A stretch of 6,822 bases of DNA from Chloroflexi bacterium UBA4736 (GTDB lineage Bacteria; Chloroflexota; Dormibacteria; Dormibacterales; Dormibacteraceae), in contig DHIW01000015.1 in the NCBI GenBank assembly GCA_002404015.1, positions 1 through 6,822 of the forward strand, read 5' to 3'. The position numbers were made by a program, and so were the translations under genes. The notes under the pieces were generated by a model that did no database searches, was not told the origin of the DNA, and saw nothing but the letters and a program-made list of their open reading frames with translations. Positions 1 through 5,827 of this stretch are shown here, in pieces. How positions within the stretch are numbered: the first letter of the stretch is position 1; each line of letters begins with the position of its first letter.

Positions 1-83
1 TTGACACTCAGGTTGGGTGGGGGGCTGAGCCGACTCTTAAAACGAATCGGTTGTACGTAGGCCCCGGCCCCGGAGAGGGATTG

Positions 84-141
84 CCGCATTACCCGGGCGC
101 CTTTCGCGGCCCTGAAACGGCACATTACCCGGACAATGCGG
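84..141. repeat. Compound palindromic repeat, copy 1 (degenerate)
   Basis: This unit has two ACCCGG-centred elements (91-96 and 127-132) joined by a spacer that contains GCGCCTTTCGCGGCCCT (97-113). The spacer segment recurs exactly at 224-240. The right end, CATTACCCGGACAATGCGG (123-141), recurs exactly at 251-269. The left element keeps its left arm CCGCATT (84-90) but lacks the right arm that copy 2 has, as if a few bases were deleted. In the right element only CATT/AATG pair well. The arrangement resembles a REP/BIME-type intergenic element, which is an inference from structure only. Confidence 0.7.
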
Positions 142-172
142 CTCGCTGCGCCCGTTCGGTACCCCCTGGCCC

Positions 173-200
173 GGGCCCTGACCGGGCCCTGACCGGGCCC
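173..200. repeat. 11-base tandem repeat containing GGGCCC
   Basis: GGGCCCTGACC occurs at 173-183 and 184-194 and is followed by a third GGGCCC at 195-200, giving about 2.5 units of period 11. Each unit carries the self-complementary hexamer GGGCCC. The repeat lies between the two compound palindromic repeats. It is probably replication slippage in a GC-rich spacer; no function is evident. Confidence 0.8.
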
Positions 201-205
201 GTAGG

Positions 206-269
206 GCGCACTACCCGGATAGCGCGCCTTTCGCGGCCCTTGAACAGCCGCATTACCCGGACAATGCGG
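206..269. repeat. Compound palindromic repeat, copy 2 (two hairpins)
   Basis: This unit holds two hairpins around the shared spacer. The left one pairs GCGCACTA (206-213) with TAGCGCGC (220-227), one mismatch, over a CCCGGA loop. The right one pairs CCGCATT (248-254) with AATGCGG (263-269) perfectly over an eight-base loop (255-262). Corresponding blocks in copy 1 lie 127-128 bases upstream, so the two copies form a degenerate direct repeat. Possible roles are a REP-like element, a transcript 3'-end stabiliser or a pair of operators. The sequence does not decide between them, but the repetition favours a mobile palindromic element. Confidence 0.75.
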
Positions 270-309
270 GCCATTGATCATCAGCGAAGCCCTGAGACCC
301 CCACGCAGC

Positions 310-333
310 CCTCCCTCCGCGGGCGGGGGGAGG
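310..333 (-). terminator. GC-rich hairpin just past the end of ppc
   Basis: CCTCCCTCCGC (310-320) can pair with GCGGGGGGAGG (323-333) over all 11 positions with a single G-T wobble; in practice the innermost pairs would open to form the loop. It starts 22 bases beyond the ppc stop codon (355-357 on the complement), a typical terminator position. No T-run follows in the ppc direction, so it is either a U-less hairpin terminator, as often proposed in high-GC Gram-positive bacteria, or a 3'-end stabiliser. The structure is seen; the function is inferred. Confidence 0.5.
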
Positions 334-354
334 AATTGCTGATCGAGCTCGGGG

Positions 355-2979
355 TCAGCCCGTGTTCTGGAGGCCGGCCGCCACCCCGTTGACGGTCAGC
401 AGCAGCAGAGACTCAAGCCGCTGCCGCTGGGCGTCGCCGGCACGGCCCGAGCGGAGCTCGTTGAGGGCGCGCAGCTGCAGATGGGAGAGGGCGTCCACGT
501 AGGGATTGCGCAGCTCGACCGCCCAGGAGAGGACGCGGTGCGACTCCAGGAGCCGGCTGTGGCCGGTGACGGCCAGCACGCGGTCCAGGGTCAGGTCGTA
601 CTCCGCGAGCACGCGCTCGGTCAGGTCCGGACGCCCGCCCAGGCCCAGGTAGCGGGCGGCGATCCGGCGGTCGGTCTTGGCCAGGCTCATCTCGGCGTTG
701 TCGAGCAGCACGTTGAGCAAGGGCCACTCGGCGTAGGCGCGGCGCAGCACGTCCAGGCTCGCCGCCGCCAACCCGCTTCCCAACCCGTACCAGCCGGGCA
801 GGTTGAGTCGCATCTGGGACCAGGCGAAAACCCAGGGGATGGCGCGCAGGTCCTCCAACCGCCGGCCCCCGCCGCGCCGGGCTGGCCGGGAGCCGATGCG
901 CAGCCGGCTCAGCTCCTCGATCGGGCTGATCTCGGCGAACCAGTCCTCGAAGCCCTCTGCCTCCACGAGCCCCCGGTACGCCTGCCGAGCGGCTGCGTCC
1001 ACCCGGCCGGCGAGCTCCTGGAAGCGCTCGCCGGCGTCCTCTACCCGGCCCTCGACGGTCGGGACAGAGGCCAGGAGCACGGCCGAGGTGACCTGCTCCA
1101 GGTGGCGGCGTGCGATGGCCGAGTTGCCGTATCGGGAGAAGATGACCTCGCCCTGCTCGGTCACCTTGAAACTCCCGGCCACCGAGCCGGGTGCCTGGGC
1201 GCGCACGGCCCGGTTGGCGGGACCTCCGCCCCGGCCCAGCGCGCCGCCGCGGCCGTGGAAGAGCGTCAGCCGGATGCCGTTCCGGGCGGCCCACGCCACG
1301 AGCCTGGATTGAGTCTCGTAGAGCGCCAGAGTGGCCGAGGCCGGCCCCACCTCCTTGCTGGAGTCGGAGTAGCCGAGCATCACCTCCAGCCGGCCTCCGG
1401 TCTGCTCCAAGCGGGCCAGCACCGGCTCCAGGTGCAGCATCGCGTCCAGGATCCCGGGCGCCCGGCGCAGGTCTTCGGCGGTCTCGAAGAGTGGGATCAC
1501 GTCGAGGACGGGCGGGGGATCGCCGGTCAGCCCGGCCAGCTCGTACACTGCGGCCACGTCCCCGGCGTTGCGGGTGAAGCTGACCACGTAGCGACTGCAG
1601 GCGGCCACGCCGTAGCGCTCCTGCAGGGAGGCGATGACGCGGATGGTGGACAGCACCTCCTCGGTCTCCTCTGACAGCGCCCCGCCGGCGCGGGCCTCCG
1701 CCAGCGCCCGCTCGTGGACCCGGCTGTGCTGGCGCACCTCCAGCTCCGCCAGGTGGAACCCGAACGTCTCCACCTGCCAGATCAGTTGCTGGAGCTCTCC
1801 GTACGCCGGACGGGCCGCGCCCGCCCCGGCCAGCGAGCCCTGGAGCGTGCGCAGGTCGGCAAGCAGCTCGCCGGGAGCCGCGTAGGCGAGGTGAGGATCG
1901 GAGATCCGCGTGGCCCGGATCCGGTCGGCCACGTCCAGGAGGAATTGGCGGTGCTGCTCGGAGGGCGCCCGGGCCTCGATCGCCGCCAGGCGTTCGCCGT
2001 CCTCGGCGGCGGCCGCCGCCAGCCGCCCGCGCATCTCCGCATCCGCCGGCGTGGTGGTGGCGTCCACGGTGAGCGCCCGCGCGATGCGGCTGGAAGCCGC
2101 CTCCAGCCCGAGCAGAACGTGCTCAGCCTGGATTCGCATGGTCTCGGCCGTGACCGCCGCCGTGACCGAGGCGTTGCCATCGCGGTCGCCGCCCACCCAG
2201 CTTCCGAAGCGGAGAAAAGCGGGCGCCAGCGGCGGGCGCAGCCCGGCGTCGTCGGGACTGAGCGCGGAGTCCAGCTCGCGGTAGATCGCGGCCACGATGC
2301 TGAACACCGATCCGTCGAAGACCGACATGATCGTGCGCACCTCGTCCAGGGGGGTCACCTGGCTGCTGCGCAGCTGGGCGGTCCGCCAGAGGATGTCGAT
2401 CTCCTCGAGCAGGCGGCGCCGCGCGTCCCTGGCCTCGCCGGAGGCGCAGCGGGGGTCGTCGAGCTGGTCCAGCTGGTCCCCGATCCGCCGGGTCGCGCTC
2501 ACGACCGCCCTACGCCGCGCCTCGGTCGGGTGAGCCGTGAACACGGGGTGGACCTCGAGCCGGTCGAGCAGCTCGCGCAGGCCGGCTTCCCCCTGGCCGG
2601 CCCGAAGCTCTGCTACGGCGGCCGCCAGGGATTCGGGCTGGGCCTCAGAGCCCCGGTCGCGCTCCCGAAGGGCGCGGGCGCGGTGGCGCTCCTCGGCGAG
2701 GTTCGCGAGGTGGAAGTAGCACGTGAAGGCGCGCGCCACCTCCTCCGCGCGCTCCAGGGGCCAAGCCACCACCAGCTCCTCGGCTTCTCGCTCCTTGTCG
2801 TCGTCTTCCCTGGCCTCGATGACCGTCCGCCGGAGGCGCTCCACGTCGTCCAGCAGCTCGGCGCGCCCGTATTCCCGCAAGACCTGCCCGAGCAGCTCGC
2901 CCAGCAGGCGCACGTCGCGCCGCAGGGGCGCCGGAATCTCGGCGCGGGCACTCCTGCGAAGGGATTCCGGCTCGCTCAC
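355..2979 (-). CDS. ppc: Phosphoenolpyruvate carboxylase
   Basis: This cytoplasmic enzyme carboxylates phosphoenolpyruvate with bicarbonate to oxaloacetate, refilling the TCA cycle. The 874 residues match the usual bacterial length. Landmarks in order are TAHPTE with catalytic His150, GGDRDGNA (263-270), GYSDSSKEVG (536-545), FHGRGGALGRGGGP (574-587), the IGSRPARR loop (695-702), IPWVFAWSQMRLNLPGW (714-730) and the C-terminal QNTG. The residues that bind the inhibitor aspartate in the E. coli enzyme appear conserved (R583, K768, R824, N872), so feedback inhibition is likely; that part is inference. GNA replaces the usual GNP, and SDSSKEVG differs from the common SDS-x-KDAG/KDGG forms. The GTG start (complement of 2977-2979) has only a weak CAGG upstream, and no in-frame start lies close above it. 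It is transcribed away from the monooxygenase gene, 25 bases apart, and a GC hairpin follows its stop. Confidence 0.97.
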   Translation of the reverse strand: MSEPESLRRSARAEIPAPLRRDVRLLGELLGQVLREYGRAELLDDVERLRRTVIEAREDDDKEREAEELVVAWPLERAEEVARAFTCYFHLANLAEERHRARALRERDRGSEAQPESLAAAVAELRAGQGEAGLRELLDRLEVHPVFTAHPTEARRRAVVSATRRIGDQLDQLDDPRCASGEARDARRRLLEEIDILWRTAQLRSSQVTPLDEVRTIMSVFDGSVFSIVAAIYRELDSALSPDDAGLRPPLAPAFLRFGSWVGGDRDGNASVTAAVTAETMRIQAEHVLLGLEAASSRIARALTVDATTTPADAEMRGRLAAAAAEDGERLAAIEARAPSEQHRQFLLDVADRIRATRISDPHLAYAAPGELLADLRTLQGSLAGAGAARPAYGELQQLIWQVETFGFHLAELEVRQHSRVHERALAEARAGGALSEETEEVLSTIRVIASLQERYGVAACSRYVVSFTRNAGDVAAVYELAGLTGDPPPVLDVIPLFETAEDLRRAPGILDAMLHLEPVLARLEQTGGRLEVMLGYSDSSKEVGPASATLALYETQSRLVAWAARNGIRLTLFHGRGGALGRGGGPANRAVRAQAPGSVAGSFKVTEQGEVIFSRYGNSAIARRHLEQVTSAVLLASVPTVEGRVEDAGERFQELAGRVDAAARQAYRGLVEAEGFEDWFAEISPIEELSRLRIGSRPARRGGGRRLEDLRAIPWVFAWSQMRLNLPGWYGLGSGLAAASLDVLRRAYAEWPLLNVLLDNAEMSLAKTDRRIAARYLGLGGRPDLTERVLAEYDLTLDRVLAVTGHSRLLESHRVLSWAVELRNPYVDALSHLQLRALNELRSGRAGDAQRQRLESLLLLTVNGVAAGLQNTG

Positions 2980-3004
2980 GGCCTGATGGTACGAACATAG
3001 GCAG
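2980..3004. promoter_or_regulatory. 25-base divergent start region
   Basis: Only 25 bases separate the GTG codons of ppc (leftward) and the monooxygenase gene (rightward). On the ppc strand TATGTT (complement of 2994-2999) fits a TANNNT -10 box and would give a very short leader of about seven bases. For the rightward gene no clear -10 box is seen, and the only purine-rich stretch (AGGCAG, 2999-3004) abuts the GTG. Promoters for both genes must overlap each other or lie inside the opposite coding sequence. Near-leaderless transcription is a reasonable inference but is not shown by the sequence. Confidence 0.4.
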
Positions 3005-4927
3005 GTGAGAATCGCCTGCGTGGGCGGCGGGCCGGCCGGCCTCTACTTCGCGGTGCTGGCCAAGCAGACGGACCCGCGGCACGAGATCGACGTGTACGAG
3101 CGCAACCGGCCCGATGACACGTTCGGATTCGGCGTCGTCTTCTCAGACAACACGATGGGCTTCCTGTCCGAACAGGACCGCCGGAGCTACCCGGAGATAA
3201 CCGACGCCAGCATGCGCTGGGATCCGTTCACGGTCATGCACGGTGGCAAGGTGATGCGCTGCGGAGGGGTCGGATTCTCGGCGATCGGGCGCAAGAAGCT
3301 GCTTGAGATCCTGCAGCGCCAGGCCTCCGAGCTGGGCGTACGGCTGCACTTCGAGCAGCCGGTAGACGGCCAGGAGGCTCTTGCGGGCCACGACCTGGTC
3401 GTCGCCTCGGACGGGGTCAACAGCGGGCTGCGAGAACGCCTGGCTGAGCACCTCGAGCCGACAGTGGAGGTGGGCCCGACCCGTTTCACCTGGCTGGGCA
3501 CGACCAAGGGCTTCGACAGCCTCACATTCTTCTTCGAGCGCTCCGAGCACGGCGTCTTCGGCGCCCACATCTATCCCTACCTGCCCGACCGCAGCACCTT
3601 CATCGTGGAGACCGACGACGCGACCTGGCGACGGGCTGGGATGGACGGCTTCAGCGAGGAGGACACGATCTCGTACTGCGAGCGCCTCTTCGCCGGCCGG
3701 CTGGAGGGGCACCGGCTACTTTCCAACCGCTCGCTGTGGGCACCGTTTCGGACCCTCACTTGCCGGCGTTGGTATCACGGCAACCTGGTCCTGATCGGGG
3801 ACGCCGCCCACACCGCGCACTTCTCAGTGGGCTCTGGAACCAAGATGGCGATGGAGGACGCGCTGGCGCTGAGCCAATCGTTGGAGCGCTTCCGGCCCGA
3901 CGTGGGGGCTGCCCTGGCCGCCTACCAGGAGGAGCGCAAGCCACGCGTCGAGCACATCCAGCGGATGGCGGCCACCAGCCTCGATTGGTGGGCGAACTTC
4001 CGCCACTATGTGGACCTTCCCGCCGAGCAGTTCGCGTTCCACTTCCTGACGCGCAGCCAGTTCCGCTACGACACTCTGCGACCTCGCGATCCGGGCTTCC
4101 TCGCCCAGGTCGAGGCGGCCTCGTCCCTGGGCGACGTGCGGGAGCGCGTCGTCGAGCTCTCGGATCCGATCCCGGTGTCCGACGAGGGCCGGGTCACGCC
4201 GGCCGACCGCGGCCTCGCCGATTGGGCGGGGAGGGGGGTGGGGGCCATCCTCACGCATGCAGGACCGCGGGGCGCCACCATGCCCCGCGAGTGCGGCCTC
4301 GACCGGCCGCTCCGCGAGGGGGCCTGGCTGCTCCTCTCGGCCTCGGCCGTCGCCTACGCGCCGGGCGGGCAGGTGCCGAGGGAGGCCACACGGGCAGACA
4401 TGGAGCGCGTGTGCTTGGACTTTGCGGCCGCCGCCGCGGAGGCCGCCCGGCTCGGCTTCCCGCTGCTCCAGCTGGACTGTGCCCAGGGCGGCCTCCTGGC
4501 CAGCTTCATATCGCCGCTGACGAACCTCCGAGCGGACCAGTACGGAGGGACCCCCGAAAACCGCTTGCGGTTCCCGCTCGAGGTGCTCGACGCGGTCCGA
4601 GCCGCCTGGCCGGCCGACCGCCGACTGCTGGTTGCCTTCTCGGCGACCGACTGGGCGTCGGGCGGCCTCAGCGTACCCGACGCGTTCGGAGCGGCGCGGG
4701 CCTTCCGCGACCATGGCGCCGACCTCGTCACCGTGCTGGGAGGCCAGACGGTGTGGGGCTCGACCCCGGCCTACGTGCCTTGCCACCAGATGCTGATCGC
4801 CGGCAAGATCCGAAACGAGGCCGGCGTGCCCGTCGTGGCGCAGGGTGGCATCGCCGACCCGGACGATCTGAAGACCGTGCTGCTCAGCGGCCGGGCCGAC
4901 TACTGCGTGCTGGACGTGGTCCGGTGA
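3005..4927 (+). CDS. Anthraniloyl-CoA/salicylyl-CoA monooxygenase-type flavoprotein with degenerate OYE reductase domain
   Basis: Family members hydroxylate aromatic acyl-CoA thioesters such as 2-aminobenzoyl-CoA or salicylyl-CoA in the cytoplasm, and their second domain reduces the ring. The N-terminal half looks intact: Rossmann GGGPAG (7-12), DG motif ASDGVNS (134-140) and FAD-binding GDAAHTAHFSVG (265-276), then the family stretch near 320-365 (WWANFRHYVDLPAEQFAFH). The C-terminal part is recognisable as OYE-like by HAG (418-420), LLASFISPLTN, YGGTPENRLRFPLEV and SATDW (546-550). It lacks most of the first TIM-barrel segment and stops shortly after GRADYCVL, about 75 residues early. The usual LHCAHGY is LDCAQGG (D491, Q494, G496) and VRIS is VAFS (Ala544). 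The protein has 640 residues against roughly 770-800 remembered for full fusions. The frame is open throughout and overlaps the next gene by four bases. The GTG start puts MRIACVGGG exactly at the expected N-terminus. Substrate is uncertain. Confidence 0.88.
   Translation: MRIACVGGGPAGLYFAVLAKQTDPRHEIDVYERNRPDDTFGFGVVFSDNTMGFLSEQDRRSYPEITDASMRWDPFTVMHGGKVMRCGGVGFSAIGRKKLLEILQRQASELGVRLHFEQPVDGQEALAGHDLVVASDGVNSGLRERLAEHLEPTVEVGPTRFTWLGTTKGFDSLTFFFERSEHGVFGAHIYPYLPDRSTFIVETDDATWRRAGMDGFSEEDTISYCERLFAGRLEGHRLLSNRSLWAPFRTLTCRRWYHGNLVLIGDAAHTAHFSVGSGTKMAMEDALALSQSLERFRPDVGAALAAYQEERKPRVEHIQRMAATSLDWWANFRHYVDLPAEQFAFHFLTRSQFRYDTLRPRDPGFLAQVEAASSLGDVRERVVELSDPIPVSDEGRVTPADRGLADWAGRGVGAILTHAGPRGATMPRECGLDRPLREGAWLLLSASAVAYAPGGQVPREATRADMERVCLDFAAAAAEAARLGFPLLQLDCAQGGLLASFISPLTNLRADQYGGTPENRLRFPLEVLDAVRAAWPADRRLLVAFSATDWASGGLSVPDAFGAARAFRDHGADLVTVLGGQTVWGSTPAYVPCHQMLIAGKIRNEAGVPVVAQGGIADPDDLKTVLLSGRADYCVLDVVR
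4924..4927 (+). promoter_or_regulatory. GTGA stop-start overlap
   Basis: The TGA stop of the monooxygenase gene (4925-4927) shares bases with the GTG start (4924-4926) of the oxidoreductase gene. Such four-base overlaps normally mean one transcript and translational coupling, so the two proteins are probably made in linked amounts. No separate Shine-Dalgarno site is obvious before the GTG. Confidence 0.75.
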
Positions 4928-5781
4928 GGATCGGGATCGGCCTTCCAACGACCGTCAAGGGAGCTTCTCCCAACCTGCTCGTGCCATGGGTCCGGCGGGC
5001 GGCTGAGGGGCCCTTCGCCAGCCTCGCCGCGCACGACCGGCTCGCCTACGACTCCCTTGAGCCGATGGCGGCGCTGGCGGCGGCCGCGGCCGTGACGGAG
5101 CGCATGCGCCTGGCCTCCCTGGTCGTGATCGGGCCGCTGCGCAGCCCCGCCCTGCTGGCCAAGCAGGCGGCGACCGTGGACGCCCTGGCAGGTGGCCGCC
5201 TGACGCTCGGCGTGGGGAGCGGTCCCCGGCGCGACGACTACGATGTGGCCGGCATTCCCTTCGCCGCCCGCAACCGCCTCCTGGAGACGCAGCTGCGCCG
5301 CCTGCGGGAGCATTGGGAGGACGAACGCCTGGGACCTTCGGGCTCGCCCGAGCTCCTGGTGGGCGGGCTTTCCGACGGTGCGCTGGTGCGCATGGCCCGC
5401 TACGCCGACGGGTTCGTGCACTCGGGCGGCCCGCCCCGCGCCTTCGCGGCGGCGGTGGATCGGGCCCGAGCCGCCTGGAGCGATCTCGGGCGCCCGGGGC
5501 GGCCGCGGATCTGGGGCCTGGGCTACTACGCGCTCGGTCCCGGCGCTGAGGAGCGGGGGCAGGCCGACCTGCGCCACTATTACGGCTTCCTGGGCGCGTT
5601 CTCCGACCGGATCGCCGGCGCCCTGATCACGTCGTCCGGCGGCCTCCGGGAGTTCGCGAACGGCTACTCGGAGGCGGGCTGCGACGAGCTGGTCCTGTTC
5701 CCGACGGTCGCGGAGCTGGAACAGGTGGATCGCCTGGCGGAGGCGGTGGGGGGCACTTTAGACTCCGGGCGGTCGGAGTGA
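4924..5781 (+). CDS. Luciferase-like (LLM class) flavin/F420-dependent oxidoreductase
   Basis: This is a TIM-barrel protein of the bacterial luciferase-like family, whose members use FMN or coenzyme F420 to oxidise, reduce or monooxygenate small molecules. Evidence is the start MRIGIGLPT, the stretch AAHDRLAYDSLEPMAAL (35-51), LAKQAATVDALAGGRLTLGVG (78-98) with GSGPRRDDY just after, and PELLVGGLSDGALVRMARYA further on. It has 285 residues, toward the short end of the family. No signal peptide or membrane segment is seen. The frame stays open for more than a kilobase upstream of 4924, but that part overlies the monooxygenase in another frame; the GTG at 4924 gives the expected N-terminus. The four-base overlap implies it works with the monooxygenase, perhaps on the same aromatic CoA pathway or as a flavin or ring reductase. 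FMN versus F420 cannot be settled by reading alone. Confidence 0.88.
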   Translation: MRIGIGLPTTVKGASPNLLVPWVRRAAEGPFASLAAHDRLAYDSLEPMAALAAAAAVTERMRLASLVVIGPLRSPALLAKQAATVDALAGGRLTLGVGSGPRRDDYDVAGIPFAARNRLLETQLRRLREHWEDERLGPSGSPELLVGGLSDGALVRMARYADGFVHSGGPPRAFAAAVDRARAAWSDLGRPGRPRIWGLGYYALGPGAEERGQADLRHYYGFLGAFSDRIAGALITSSGGLREFANGYSEAGCDELVLFPTVAELEQVDRLAEAVGGTLDSGRSE

Positions 5782-5827
5782 CCAGGAAAGTCGGTTTCGG
5801 GCAAGTGAGATTCGCGCTATTGACATA

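Larger units (their letters stand above)
1..354. other. Gene-free region with palindromic repeats, downstream of ppc
   Basis: No convincing gene is present. The one long open frame here (51-392, + strand) is proline/arginine-rich, spans the repeats and runs into the end of ppc, so it is read as a by-product of high GC. The region holds two related compound palindromic repeats (84-141 and 206-269), an 11-base tandem repeat (173-200) and a GC-rich hairpin (310-333). Positions 1-60 and 270-305 show nothing I can assign. It lies on the 3' side of ppc; any gene further left is outside the window. Confidence 0.7.

Noticed and set aside
1..6. TTGACA at the left edge
   Set aside because: The hexamer at the expected -10 position is GC-rich (GCTGAG) and no downstream gene is supported.
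84..269. Possible CRISPR-like array
   Set aside because: There are only two imperfect copies with internal hairpins, one related spacer block and no cas genes; this is a palindromic repeat, not an array.
51..392. 113-codon open frame in the repeat region
   Set aside because: It runs through both palindromic repeats and into the 3' end of ppc; its composition reflects the repeats, and no start site or homology supports it.
481..1674. Long + strand open frame of 397 codons opposite ppc
   Set aside because: It lies entirely antisense to a clear PEP carboxylase and its translation has no recognisable domain; long antisense frames are expected at this GC content.
1714..3000. Long + strand open frame of 428 codons opposite the first half of ppc
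   Set aside because: Same reason: antisense to conserved ppc motifs, with a low-complexity Arg/Gly/Ala/Pro-rich product.
3736..4923. N-terminal extension of the luciferase-like gene
   Set aside because: The frame is open but out of phase over the monooxygenase coding sequence, and its translation is Arg/Pro/Gly-rich. The family N-terminus MRIGIGLP begins exactly at GTG 4924.
3824..4948. Minus strand open frame of 374 codons
   Set aside because: It is antisense to the monooxygenase gene, which has clear FAD motifs and operon coupling; the product resembles no family I know.
5820..5825. TTGACA resembling a -35 box before the SDR-like gene
   Set aside because: No -10-like hexamer lies 16-18 bases downstream, and such a promoter would start transcription inside the gene.
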